Shown one piece after another: positions 17,416 to 26,624 of a DNA stretch of 64,000 nucleotides. Numbering within the stretch: position 1 is the stretch's first letter; each line of letters begins with the position of its first letter. This DNA comes from Leptospira ognonensis (GTDB lineage: Bacteria > Spirochaetota > Leptospiria > Leptospirales > Leptospiraceae), in the NCBI RefSeq assembly GCF_004770745.1, contig NZ_RQGD01000045.1, positions 1-64,000 on the forward strand. The letters are read 5' to 3'. Made by a program: the position numbers and the translations under genes. The notes under the pieces are model-generated. The model saw only the letters and a list, made by a program, of their open reading frames with translations, was not told the origin of the DNA and did no database searches.

Positions 17416-18320
17416 TGACACTCAAGAAATTATCGCACTTACAACAGTTAGAAGCGGAATCCATCTATATACTTCGTGAAGTGGCGGCTCAATTTGAAAG
17501 ACCGGCACTCCTCTTTTCTGGTGGAAAGGATTCGATCACCCTCGTTCATTTAGCACTGAAAGCATTTCGTCCTGGTAAATTTCCATTTCCCTTAGTTCAT
17601 ATTGACACAGGGCATAATTTTCAAGAAGCGCTCGACTTTCGAGACGCTTTAGCGAAACGGATCGGAGAGAAATTAATCGTAAGGTATGTCCAGGACTCTA
17701 TTGATCAAGGCAAAGCAGTAGAAGAAAAAGGAAAATTTCCAAGTCGCAATGCGATACAAACAGTAACCCTTCTTGATACGATTAGTGAATTCAAATTTGA
17801 CGCTTGCATCGGTGGGGCTAGAAGAGATGAGGAGAAAGCACGCGCGAAAGAAAGAGTATTTTCCGTACGCGATGAGTTCGGAAGTTGGGATCCAAAATTG
17901 CAAAGGCCTGAACTTTGGAATATTTATAATGGAAAAATTCACGTCGGTGAGAACGTAAGAGTGTTTCCCATCAGCAATTGGACTGAGCTTGATGTATGGG
18001 AATACATACGCACCGAAAACATTGATCTACCTTCCCTATATTTTTCTCATAAACGTGAGATTGTTTGGCGCGAAAACGTTGTCTTTCCGGTTTCCAAATT
18101 CATAACTTTGGATGCAAGTGATAAGGTTGAAGAAAAGACCGTCAGATTCAGGACCGTGGGTGACATGACATGCACAGCAGCCGTTGAATCAGAAGCGAAT
18201 CATATAGACGATATCATCAGAGAAATTCAAATTTCTCGGACAACAGAACGTGGATCTAGGTTAGATGATAAGAGATCAGAAGCTGCGATGGAAGAAAGAA
18301 AGCGCGGAGGTTATTTTTAA
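17415..18320 (+). CDS. cysD: Sulfate adenylyltransferase subunit 2
   Basis: A 301-residue catalytic subunit of ATP sulfurylase, which makes APS from sulfate and ATP. The N-terminal PP-loop LLFSGGKDSITLVHLALKAF binds ATP, and CIGGARRDEEKARAKER and RPELWNIYNG are family hallmarks. It overlaps both cysH and cysN by one base, so the three are translated together. It needs CysN, whose GTP hydrolysis drives the reaction. Confidence 0.95.
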   Translation: MTLKKLSHLQQLEAESIYILREVAAQFERPALLFSGGKDSITLVHLALKAFRPGKFPFPLVHIDTGHNFQEALDFRDALAKRIGEKLIVRYVQDSIDQGKAVEEKGKFPSRNAIQTVTLLDTISEFKFDACIGGARRDEEKARAKERVFSVRDEFGSWDPKLQRPELWNIYNGKIHVGENVRVFPISNWTELDVWEYIRTENIDLPSLYFSHKREIVWRENVVFPVSKFITLDASDKVEEKTVRFRTVGDMTCTAAVESEANHIDDIIREIQISRTTERGSRLDDKRSEAAMEERKRGGYF

Positions 18321-19555
18321 TGGATATGTTAAGATTTATTACAGCAGGTAGCGTAGATGATGGAAAATCAACGCTCATTGGTAGGCTACTCTATGATAGC
18401 AAATCTGTCTTCCAGGACCAGTTGGACGCACTTGAGCGCGCAGGCCAAGTCAATGGCGAAATCAATCTAGCACTTCTCACTGATGGATTGAAGGCAGAAA
18501 GAGAACAGGGAATTACCATCGATATTGCCTATAAATATTTCTCGACTCCGAAAAGGAAATTTATCATTGCCGATGCACCAGGCCACATCCAATACACACG
18601 AAACATGGTTACAGGTGCATCAAATTCCGATTTGGCGATCATCTTAATAGATGCCAGAAAAGGTGTTATCGAACAAACGTATAGACACTCATATATCACA
18701 TCACTCCTTCGTATACCTTCTGTAGTTGTATGTGTCAATAAAATGGATTTGGTAGATTTTTCCGAATCTCGCTTCGAAGAAATTCGTAAACAATATTTAG
18801 ACTTTGCCAAAGATTTGAAGTTGAAGGCCATTGAATTTATTCCAATTTCCGCATTACGTGGAGATAATGTAGTCGAACCGTCTAAGGATATGCTCTGGTG
18901 GAAAGGCAATACGTTACTCGGCTTTTTGGAAGAAGTCGAAGTTAACTTTGACGAAGAGGATACACATCCACGATTTCCAGTACAGTATGTCATTAGACCT
19001 CAGACCGATGAATTTCATGATTATCGTGGTTACGCGGGGCAAATTCGCAGCGGAAGCTTTCGGGTTGGCGATGAGGTGACGGTATTACCTTCAGGATTAA
19101 AATCCAAAATTAAACAAATTGATACTTATGAGGGGAAAAAGGAAGAAGCATATTCACCTATGTCCGTGACGATATTACTCACAGATGATATTGATGTGAG
19201 TCGAGGAGATATGATAGTTCCTAGTAATAATATTCCCACGGTATCGCAAGATCTCACGGCTGATGTTTGCTGGATGGACACGAAACCACTCAATATTGGA
19301 GGAAAGTATCTTTTACGTCAATCCACTGGGAATGTCAAATCAGCCGTAAAAGAAATTTCATTTCGGGTCGATACTCAAACACATGCTAAGATAGAAGCTT
19401 CAAATCTGGAATTAAATCAGATTGGCAGAATCGTCATTCGGACAGCAAAACCTGTGGCGTATGATACGTATGACTCAATACGTGCAACGGGAAGTTTTGT
19501 GCTAGTTGACGAAGGAACAAACCAAACTGTAGCGGCGGGAATGCTTACCAAATAA
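18320..19555 (+). CDS. cysN: Sulfate adenylyltransferase subunit 1 (GTPase), no CysC domain
   Basis: A 411-residue EF-Tu-like GTPase partner of CysD. G1 GSVDDGKSTLIGRLL, G3 DAPGHIQYTRNM and G4 NKMDLVD are present, and the last domain is complete (ELNQIGRIVIRT, TGSFVLVDEGTN). It is shorter than the E. coli protein (475) and is not fused to an APS kinase, unlike many CysNC proteins, which agrees with the APS-type CysH upstream. A 9-bp inverted repeat spans its stop codon. Confidence 0.94.
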   Translation: MDMLRFITAGSVDDGKSTLIGRLLYDSKSVFQDQLDALERAGQVNGEINLALLTDGLKAEREQGITIDIAYKYFSTPKRKFIIADAPGHIQYTRNMVTGASNSDLAIILIDARKGVIEQTYRHSYITSLLRIPSVVVCVNKMDLVDFSESRFEEIRKQYLDFAKDLKLKAIEFIPISALRGDNVVEPSKDMLWWKGNTLLGFLEEVEVNFDEEDTHPRFPVQYVIRPQTDEFHDYRGYAGQIRSGSFRVGDEVTVLPSGLKSKIKQIDTYEGKKEEAYSPMSVTILLTDDIDVSRGDMIVPSNNIPTVSQDLTADVCWMDTKPLNIGGKYLLRQSTGNVKSAVKEISFRVDTQTHAKIEASNLELNQIGRIVIRTAKPVAYDTYDSIRATGSFVLVDEGTNQTVAAGMLTK

Positions 19556-19565
19556 GCATTCCTTT
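19538..19565 (+). terminator. Hairpin over the cysN stop, possible terminator
   Basis: GGAATGCTT and AAGCATTCC form a perfect 9-bp stem with a 7-base loop that includes part of the TAA stop. Only TTT follows before A-rich sequence, so termination may be partial or the hairpin may stabilise the 3' end. Confidence 0.45.
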
Positions 19566-19631
19566 AAAATAAATTTCGCTTGGCTTGAGATTTATACATA
19601 AATTTCTTTTGTTTTTTTCGTCCCATGGTTT

Positions 19632-21581
19632 GTGCATCCAGTTTACTTTGGCGAATCGAATCTTACCCAAATATCCTTTCGCTTTCAATTATCCTTAAAT
19701 CCGGACGGCACTTTTTCTATAGACTTTTTATCCCATGAATTTGCTGCTCTTTTTTCACTCATTGATTATGAAAGCCATTATGATGTTCATTCCTTTTTTG
19801 ATACAATCGGTTGTGATGAGCTTCCCGCGTTACTTTCAAGTTTTCGTGAGTCGGCAGAACTGCTAAAGCCTTGGAATTTCGAATGGAGAATTGAAAAGGA
19901 TGGGAGGCAATATTGGTTAACTGGAAATGCCACTCCCTTTGAAAAAGAGGGAAAGATACAATGGTATGGATATATACAAGATATAACGACGAGTAAGTCA
20001 TCTGATCTAACGATGTCGATCATTCAAGAAAAAGACAAGCTCCTGTTTCAAACAATGCAAGAGGGACTCGTCATTCATGATATGAGTGGAAAAATTCTTT
20101 CTGCAAATCGGAGTGCCGAACAAATTTTAGGACTTACCTTTGAACAGATGGTCGGCCTTACATCAATTGACCCAAGATGGCAGGCTGTAAATGAGCATGG
20201 CGAATACCTTCCGGGCGAAAACCATCCGGCGATGGTAACCATTCAAACTAAAATTCCTATAAAGGATTTTATCATGGGTGTCAGAAAGGCAAATGGCAAT
20301 TTGACTTGGATATCGATCAATACGCAGGTGATCTACCATCCAAATACGAAAGAGGCAATTCAGGTATTTGCTGTATTTCATGATATTTCTGAGAGAAAGA
20401 AAACGGAAGAAGCCTTAATCGAATCAAAATTAAAGGCAGAATCCGCAGACAAAATCAAATCTTCTTTTCTTGCAAACGTTTCCCACGAAATCAGAACTCC
20501 ATTGAACGCAATAATTGGTTATACGGATCTGATGATGGATGAAAATCATTCTGATGAAACAAAACAACAATTAGCTATAATAAAAAATAGCGGAAATTTA
20601 TTGCTGAACATCATCAACGATATTTTGGATTTGTCCAAGATTGATGCAAATCAAATGCAAATAAACGAATTCCCGTTCTCCATATTTGAAATTGCCAAAC
20701 GAACAGAAGAAACGGCAACGATCTTAATGAATAAGAAAAAGAAAAATCTCCACTTCCATCTCTCTGTGGATTCCAACTTACCCAAAATGATGCTTGGAGA
20801 TGAATTTCGTATCTTACAGGTGATCTTAAATTTAGTGAATAACGCAATTAAATTTACTGAAAAAGGAAAAATTGAAGTTTGTTTCAAAAGTTTGCAAAAA
20901 GATCTAATTGAAATTTCTGTTCAGGATACAGGAAAAGGAATCAAGACAGAAAATTTCGAACGAATCTTTTTGCCTTTCCAGCAAGAAGATTTCAGCGATG
21001 CGAGAGAATTTGGTGGTACAGGACTTGGTCTAACTATCTCCAAAAAATTAATCGAAAAAATGAATGGGACGATCTCATTTTCGTCGTCAACTAGAGAAGA
21101 GCATGGATCTCTTTTTAAAATTATGTTACCTATCAAATCATTTGATTCAGATTCTGGATTTGCCACATCAGCGGCAATACAATCTAACGCGAATTATAAG
21201 GCCAGGAAAAACAAAATATTAATCGCAGAAGATGATACCATCAATCAAATCTTGGCAAAAAAAATTCTTGTCTCTGCTGGTTTTATAGTCAGCACAGCAA
21301 GTAACGGTAATGAAGCAGTCGATTTATTCAAGGAAGAAGAATTCGATTTGATTTTAATGGACGTACATATGCCAGATAAAACTGGATTCGAGGCAACAGC
21401 CGAAATTAGGTCATTAGAAAAAGAGAAGATAAGTCAAAAACGCATTCCTATTGTATTTTTATCCGCCGCGGCCATGGTCGAGGACCGCGAACGAGGATTA
21501 GAAGCAGGCGGTGATTGGTATCTCACAAAACCCATAGTGAAAGAGGAGCTTTTAGACGTCATCAATCAGTTTAATGACTAG
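19632..21581 (+). CDS. Hybrid sensor histidine kinase with PAS domains and receiver
   Basis: A 649-residue soluble hybrid kinase starting at GTG. Two PAS-type regions (about 10-120 and 135-265, the second ending in DISERKKTEEAL) precede HisKA (FLANVSHEIRTPLNAIIGY), HATPase (NLVNNAIKFTEKG, DTGKGIKTENF, GTGLGLTISKKLI) and a C-terminal receiver with phosphoacceptor Asp in LILMDVHMPD and conserved Lys in YLTKPI. No membrane segment is visible. It lies between cysN and the convergent cysI (3 bases from the cysI stop). Its place inside the sulfur cluster invites a link to sulfur or redox sensing, but nothing in the sequence proves it. No output domain or HPt is seen. Confidence 0.9.
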   Translation: MHPVYFGESNLTQISFRFQLSLNPDGTFSIDFLSHEFAALFSLIDYESHYDVHSFFDTIGCDELPALLSSFRESAELLKPWNFEWRIEKDGRQYWLTGNATPFEKEGKIQWYGYIQDITTSKSSDLTMSIIQEKDKLLFQTMQEGLVIHDMSGKILSANRSAEQILGLTFEQMVGLTSIDPRWQAVNEHGEYLPGENHPAMVTIQTKIPIKDFIMGVRKANGNLTWISINTQVIYHPNTKEAIQVFAVFHDISERKKTEEALIESKLKAESADKIKSSFLANVSHEIRTPLNAIIGYTDLMMDENHSDETKQQLAIIKNSGNLLLNIINDILDLSKIDANQMQINEFPFSIFEIAKRTEETATILMNKKKKNLHFHLSVDSNLPKMMLGDEFRILQVILNLVNNAIKFTEKGKIEVCFKSLQKDLIEISVQDTGKGIKTENFERIFLPFQQEDFSDAREFGGTGLGLTISKKLIEKMNGTISFSSSTREEHGSLFKIMLPIKSFDSDSGFATSAAIQSNANYKARKNKILIAEDDTINQILAKKILVSAGFIVSTASNGNEAVDLFKEEEFDLILMDVHMPDKTGFEATAEIRSLEKEKISQKRIPIVFLSAAAMVEDRERGLEAGGDWYLTKPIVKEELLDVINQFND

Positions 21582-21584
21582 ATA

Positions 21585-23252
21585 CTATAAAATTCCTAGG
21601 TTGTTTATAAAGTCACCAAAGCTTTCTGATTTTTTTCTCTCTTTTGAAAACCTTCCGAGTAATAGATCAAGTTCATTTAAGATTTGATCTTCGTCTAAAC
21701 TTTCTTTATACTTTCGATTCATCCTAGCACCTTCCCAATCGGCTCCTAAGTGAAGGTTGTACTTTCCGTACGCTGTTCCAACTAAGCCTATTTCAGAAAT
21801 ATACGGTCTAGCACAACCATTCGGACAACCAGTCATACGAATCGTGATGGGCTCATTTTTCAAACCATACTTTATTAAAATTCCTTCAATCTTATCCACG
21901 AGCGATGGTAGATACCTTTGACCCTCCGCGAGCGCAAGCGAACACGTGCTCAGTGCAACACAAGCTATCGAATTCTTTCTTAGTGGAGAAGCTTCCGTTG
22001 TCTTTTTATCAACATCATAACGGACTAGAATTTCATGGATCAGCTCTTTGTCCTTTGGCAATACATCCGAAAGAATGACATTTTGATTGCAAGTGAATCG
22101 AAAAACCGCCCGTCTCGTCTTTGAAACTTCCAGAAGAGCTGATTTTAAATTATATCCATTCTCATCCAATACGCGACCATTCTCTACAAAAACAGTATAA
22201 TGCCAGTTTCCTGCTGTGTCCTGTCTCCAGCCAAATTCGTCGGTTCTTGTTTCGAACTTATAATTTTTCGCTGGCTGGAAAGGTATTCCTGTTCTGCTTT
22301 CGACTTCTTTCTTATAAGTATCAATACCCATACGATCCACGGTGTATTTCAAACGAGAAAGCTTTCGATCTTCCCGATTACCAAAATCTCGCTGAACCGT
22401 AACAATTTCGTAAACGACTTTCAAAACATCTTTTTTTTCGATAAAGCCAATGACTGTTCCGAGCCTTGGATATGTATCAGGATTTCCATGAGTCGTGCCG
22501 AGCCCTCCACCTATGGATACATTAAACCCAATCAATGCACCATTCTCAATAATCGCGATCAGACCAATATCATTTGTAAAAATATCGACGTCGTTATGCG
22601 GAGGGATAGCAATCGCAATTTTAAATTTGCGCGGAAGGTATAAATCTTTATAGAGAGGGTCTTTTGGCTCTTCCTTTTCAACGAGCTGTTTCTCATCTAG
22701 CCATATTTCATAATATGCTCTCGTTTTCGGAAGAAGGGACCTGCTGATTTCTCCCGCATAACCAAAAACTTCTTTATGGAGCGGCGAGGCAGTTGGATTC
22801 GATGTGCAAGTAACGTTACGATTAACATCACCGCAAGCTGCAATCGAATCCAAGAAAACCTGGTCAAATGCCTTGATCGTGGGTTTGATCTGCGTCTTCA
22901 AAATACCATGCAATTGCACAGTTTGCCTGGTCGTAATTTTGATCGTCCCAGTAGAATTTTTGCCAGCCACATTATGAAGCTCTTCCCAGTGAACTGGACC
23001 GACCATACCACCGGGAATCCGAAGTCGAATCATAAAAGAGTGCAATCTGTCCAACTTTTTTAGGGTTCTTTCTTCTCTCCTATCACGATCATCTTGCTGA
23101 TACATGCCATGAAATTTAAGAAGAAGTTGGTCGTCAGCCCGAAGGGAACCTGTATGCTCATCTTTTAAACTTTCAGCAAGCGTTCCTCTAAGTCCTCGAC
23201 TCTCCCTTTTTACTCTTTCGGCAACTGTTTCTTTTTTTCCAGGTGTTGACAT
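21585..23252 (-). CDS. cysI: Sulfite reductase hemoprotein beta subunit
   Basis: A 555-residue siroheme and [4Fe-4S] enzyme that reduces sulfite to sulfide with six electrons from CysJ. The cluster ligands are visible as CVALSTCSLA and TGCPNGCARP, the canonical two-pair pattern in which the last Cys bridges to siroheme. Substrate-side motifs include TRQTVQLHG and CGDVNRNVTC. Length is close to E. coli CysI (570). It is second in the cysJ-cysI operon, 9 bases after cysJ. Siroheme would come from the divergent cobA pair. Confidence 0.95.
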   Translation of the reverse strand: MSTPGKKETVAERVKRESRGLRGTLAESLKDEHTGSLRADDQLLLKFHGMYQQDDRDRREERTLKKLDRLHSFMIRLRIPGGMVGPVHWEELHNVAGKNSTGTIKITTRQTVQLHGILKTQIKPTIKAFDQVFLDSIAACGDVNRNVTCTSNPTASPLHKEVFGYAGEISRSLLPKTRAYYEIWLDEKQLVEKEEPKDPLYKDLYLPRKFKIAIAIPPHNDVDIFTNDIGLIAIIENGALIGFNVSIGGGLGTTHGNPDTYPRLGTVIGFIEKKDVLKVVYEIVTVQRDFGNREDRKLSRLKYTVDRMGIDTYKKEVESRTGIPFQPAKNYKFETRTDEFGWRQDTAGNWHYTVFVENGRVLDENGYNLKSALLEVSKTRRAVFRFTCNQNVILSDVLPKDKELIHEILVRYDVDKKTTEASPLRKNSIACVALSTCSLALAEGQRYLPSLVDKIEGILIKYGLKNEPITIRMTGCPNGCARPYISEIGLVGTAYGKYNLHLGADWEGARMNRKYKESLDEDQILNELDLLLGRFSKERKKSESFGDFINNLGIL

Positions 23253-23261
23253 ATGAAATCC

Positions 23262-25031
23262 TTAATATACATCTTTCTTGTAGCGACCAGATTCTTCCAG
23301 GCTACTTAAATAATCTTCCGCAGATAGATTTGTTTCAAATTCTCTGGCCGAGAGTATTTGAAGTAATTGCTTTTCTACGTCTTTACTCATTGGATCTTTG
23401 GAACCGCATACGTAAATATATGCACCCTCTTCTATCCATTTTAATAACTCAGAGGCATTTTCTAGCATCCGATCCTGAACATATACTTTGTTTTTCGTGT
23501 CCCGTGAAAAGGCTGCATTTAGCTTCTGCAGGATTCCTGTTTCCATCAATTGTAACAATTCTGCTTGGTAGTAAAAATCGGAGACAAAGTTTCGTTCTCC
23601 AAAAAACAGCCAGTTTTTTCCTGAAGCTGAGGCTGCGTCCCTTTCCATTAAAAAGGAGCGAAATGGCGCAATCCCAGTTCCCGGGCCGATCATAATGAGT
23701 GATGCGTCATCCGGTGGGAGTCTAAAATTATCATTTTTCTGAATGAAAAACAAAACTTCCTCACCGACTGTAAAATTCGAGAGATAGCCAGAACATAACC
23801 CCTCTTTAACTCCTGTTTTTGTTTCGATTGCCACCTCGGCCACTGTTAGATGGATGGCATGTTCCCCATGGGCACTTGGAGAAGATGCGATGGAATAATA
23901 TCTGGGTACCATATTTTCCAAAATCGCAAAAACCTGGCCTGCGTTTGTTCCAGAGGGTAAAGGGAAATCGCTGAGAAGGACATCTAAGTCAAATCTTGTA
24001 GTAGGAATATCGGTCTTAACAAAATCAGCATATTTTTTTATCACACGATCCGGAAGATTTCGAATGGAAAGTTTTGTGAGTAAAAGATCTTTTGCCATCC
24101 ATGTTTCACCTGCATGACTGACTCTCTCTTCTGGACCAATTTTTAACAAAGACAAAATCTGGTTCACTTCTTCTTCTTTGTTTTGTGGGATAAAACCTGC
24201 ACTATCTCCTGGTAGGTAAAGGATTGATGCATCGGATTCAATCTCGATATGGCGAGTTGATTTCGTTGAACCAATGTCATTCAGCACAAGGTTAGTCGTC
24301 ACCTTACCAGTATAAATGATTCTTTTATTGGTCGTCGTTTTGTTTTCAGTAGCTTTTGCAGTAACTTCTCCATTTTTTTCGCCAAGTTGGGAAAGATTGG
24401 ATAGAAGTAAATCGATCCAAGGTGAAGCCGTAGTATCAATGTCCAAATCGCATTTTGCTACCTCTTGGATGCGGGTTCCACCAAGTCCAAATAACAATGA
24501 ATCTACATCAACTCCCGTTTGGCAAAATAAAGGATACGAGGTATCGCCCAATCCAATCACCGCAAAATTTAACTTTTTAAATTTTGAAGTTTTATTTTTT
24601 AATATTTCTAAAAAATTTTTTGCTGCTGCTGGTGGCTCACCGTCACCATGAGTTGATACGACAACGATTAGGTTTTTTTCCTGATCAAGTTCGCTTGCTT
24701 TATATGTTTCTGTATTTTTTAAAGTCGCTTTATGTCCGGCATCTTTCAGTTTTTTAACCAGACCGGTCGCAAGTTTTTTGGAATTTCCGGTTTCTGTTCC
24801 ATAAACAACCGTTACCTGTAGAGTTGCCGGAACAGCAGGAGCCAGTACCGTTGTCGGGACTGAACTTGTGACAATTCTTTCCGACATATCATTTGTTATA
24901 CTTTTTAAGGGGATGGGTCCATCCAAGGGCATGACCAGTGCAGACAAATATCCGTTCATCCAGACCCACTCGTCTTTGGATGAATCTTTTAAGAGTTCAA
25001 AAAACTTGTTCCGTTTCTCATCTGAGAGCAT
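23262..25031 (-). CDS. cysJ: Sulfite reductase flavoprotein alpha subunit
   Basis: A 589-residue diflavin reductase passing electrons from NADPH to CysI. After about 60 residues of leader come a flavodoxin domain (VTVVYGTETGNSKKLATGL, VVSTHGDGEPP), an FAD-binding domain (RYYSIASSPSAHGEHAIHLT, EGLCSGYLSNF) and an NADPH-binding domain (MIGPGTGIAPFRSFLMERD, YVCGS), ending in the family-typical DVY. The leader (ELLKDSSKDEWVWMNGYLSA) resembles the N-terminal segment found in other CysJ proteins. Confidence 0.94.
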   Translation of the reverse strand: MLSDEKRNKFFELLKDSSKDEWVWMNGYLSALVMPLDGPIPLKSITNDMSERIVTSSVPTTVLAPAVPATLQVTVVYGTETGNSKKLATGLVKKLKDAGHKATLKNTETYKASELDQEKNLIVVVSTHGDGEPPAAAKNFLEILKNKTSKFKKLNFAVIGLGDTSYPLFCQTGVDVDSLLFGLGGTRIQEVAKCDLDIDTTASPWIDLLLSNLSQLGEKNGEVTAKATENKTTTNKRIIYTGKVTTNLVLNDIGSTKSTRHIEIESDASILYLPGDSAGFIPQNKEEEVNQILSLLKIGPEERVSHAGETWMAKDLLLTKLSIRNLPDRVIKKYADFVKTDIPTTRFDLDVLLSDFPLPSGTNAGQVFAILENMVPRYYSIASSPSAHGEHAIHLTVAEVAIETKTGVKEGLCSGYLSNFTVGEEVLFFIQKNDNFRLPPDDASLIMIGPGTGIAPFRSFLMERDAASASGKNWLFFGERNFVSDFYYQAELLQLMETGILQKLNAAFSRDTKNKVYVQDRMLENASELLKWIEEGAYIYVCGSKDPMSKDVEKQLLQILSAREFETNLSAEDYLSSLEESGRYKKDVY

Positions 25032-25118
25032 TGTTCGTTACGATTCCTTTGCCTGGGTGATCAAAATGGCTCATCGGGCTTGCATGCCGCCAATAATTCT
25101 ATTAAAACATCCAAAAAG

Positions 25119-25133
25119 TCCGATAAATTGAAC
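25119..25133. promoter_or_regulatory. Putative sulfur-regulon operator, copy 3 (cysJ/cobA divergent region)
   Basis: TCCGATAAATTGAAC differs from the first cysT copy at only 2 of 15 positions. It lies 88 bases upstream of the cysJ start in a 250-base divergent region. A partial match, CCAATAATT, lies closer to cysJ at 25090-25098. Read toward cobA, TTGACG (25246) and TATAAC (25272) resemble promoter elements, but their spacing (20) is poor. Confidence 0.45.
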
Positions 25134-25281
25134 GTTCGTACTCAGAAAGGCATGGGTAAACCAAAAAAATGGAGAAAATGTAAAAAATATTAACATCCAT
25201 AGGAGAATTCGGAGCGGAGCAATAGGAAAAAGGAGGGAGATTCACTTGACGATCAATGGGATTATTTAAAATATAACGAAT

Positions 25282-26067
25282 ATGTTGTCCAATAAGACAG
25301 AAATTGGTCGGGTCAGCTTTGTGAGCGGAGGGCCTGGTCCCGTAGATTTGCTCACTCTCAGAGGGCTCGAGCGCATCAAAAATGCAGAAGTGATTCTCTA
25401 TGATGCCCTTCTCGATCCAGAATTTTTGGACATCTTCCCAGAAAGTGCGATCTGCCTTTATGTTGGAAAACGTTCCGGTCAGCACTCTCGAACCCAAGAA
25501 GAAATCAGCGAACTCCTACTCGAATACGCAAAGGCTGGCAAACACGTCGTGCGGCTTAAGGGAGGCGATGCAACTGTATTCGGGAGACTCGGCGAAGAAA
25601 TTGAAATCCTACAAGAAAATGGAATCTCTTTTGAAATCATTCCAGGAGTCAGTTCTGTCACGGCAGGTGTGAGTGCATTAAATTCTTCTCTTACACTTAG
25701 AGGCGTTTCAAGACAGATCATCATTTTGGATGGTCACACGATCATGGAAGATAACAGAAGTTGGGTGGGTATGGAAAATTTTTTTGGAACGATTGTCATC
25801 TTGATGGGAACTCAAAAAATAAAAGAATTATCCTTAAAATTAATTGCTAAAGGGATTTTACCAGAGACTCCGATTGCTCTCGTTGAAAATGCCGGCGGAA
25901 GGAAAGTCACTTCCTCATTTTCCACTCTTAACTTGGCTTCAGAAAAAGGAATTCCGAAAGAAACAAACGGACCCGGTATACTCTATGTTGGCGAGGCTAT
26001 CCGAAAGAGTCTGGAAGTATGGAATCATGATAAAAAAATATCCAATCTTTCTCAATCTACAAAATAG
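25282..26067 (+). CDS. cobA: Uroporphyrinogen-III C-methyltransferase (SUMT)
   Basis: A 261-residue enzyme that makes precorrin-2 with two SAM molecules, the branch point from heme to siroheme. Family motifs: VSGGPGPVDLLTLRG, YDALLDPEFL, VGKRSGQHS, RLKGGDATVFGRLGEE and PGVSSVTAGV. It is transcribed away from cysJ and overlaps the next gene by 41 bases, so the pair most likely serves CysI. It is a stand-alone SUMT, not the fused CysG of enterobacteria. Confidence 0.94.
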   Translation: MLSNKTEIGRVSFVSGGPGPVDLLTLRGLERIKNAEVILYDALLDPEFLDIFPESAICLYVGKRSGQHSRTQEEISELLLEYAKAGKHVVRLKGGDATVFGRLGEEIEILQENGISFEIIPGVSSVTAGVSALNSSLTLRGVSRQIIILDGHTIMEDNRSWVGMENFFGTIVILMGTQKIKELSLKLIAKGILPETPIALVENAGGRKVTSSFSTLNLASEKGIPKETNGPGILYVGEAIRKSLEVWNHDKKISNLSQSTK

Positions 26068-26623
26068 AAATCTGCTAATTGTGGGAGGAGGACTTGCTTG
26101 TCTCGAAAAACTCCAAGGTCTTGAGAATACAGAAGCCATTATAACCATCATTACACGAGATCTCCATCCAGAAGTTCAAGCTTTTGTCAATGGTAAGAAT
26201 CATATTAAGGTGATACTGCGAGATGTGGTAGCAGCAGACTTAGAAGACAGAGACATCATTTTTCTAGCCACAAATGATCCAGAGACAAATCAGCAATTTA
26301 GAAGTATCGCAAAGTCACTTAAAACATGGGCAAATTCAGTAGATGATCCAAGAAATTGCGATTTTTATTCCGCATCACTAATCAACCTAGGGGCGGTTTC
26401 TTTTGCCATCTCCACGGACGGTAATTTTGCTGGTCTAACAGCGAGTTTACGGCGGTTATTTGAAGAGGTTCTCCCCGAAGGGGATTCCGAACTTTTTGAA
26501 AAGATATACGCCATGAGAAGAGAACTAAAAGAAAAACTTCCCGATTTAGCTGAGCGAAGAAACGTTTTAAAGACAATCATCCATGATCTCGAAAATAAAT
26601 ACTTTCGAAAAAAATCCGATTGA
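26027..26623 (+). CDS. Precorrin-2 dehydrogenase (siroheme synthase, CysG N-terminal/Met8 type)
   Basis: A 198-residue NAD-dependent enzyme converting precorrin-2 to sirohydrochlorin; Met8-type members also insert iron. Seen: Rossmann motif LLIVGGGLACLEKLQGLE, then FLATNDPETN and the catalytic region NSVDDPRNCDFYSASLIN, GAVSFAISTDG. The reading frame is open further upstream, but homology begins at ATG 26027 (MIKKYPIFLNLQNRNLLIVG), inside the end of cobA. No separate SirB-like chelatase is seen here. Its stop is one base from the convergent lipoprotein gene. Confidence 0.9.
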   Translation: MIKKYPIFLNLQNRNLLIVGGGLACLEKLQGLENTEAIITIITRDLHPEVQAFVNGKNHIKVILRDVVAADLEDRDIIFLATNDPETNQQFRSIAKSLKTWANSVDDPRNCDFYSASLINLGAVSFAISTDGNFAGLTASLRRLFEEVLPEGDSELFEKIYAMRRELKEKLPDLAERRNVLKTIIHDLENKYFRKKSD

Positions 26624-26624
26624 A

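Noticed and set aside
25844..26026. N-terminal extension of the precorrin-2 dehydrogenase
   Set aside because: The extra residues are a second frame inside cobA; homology starts at 26027.
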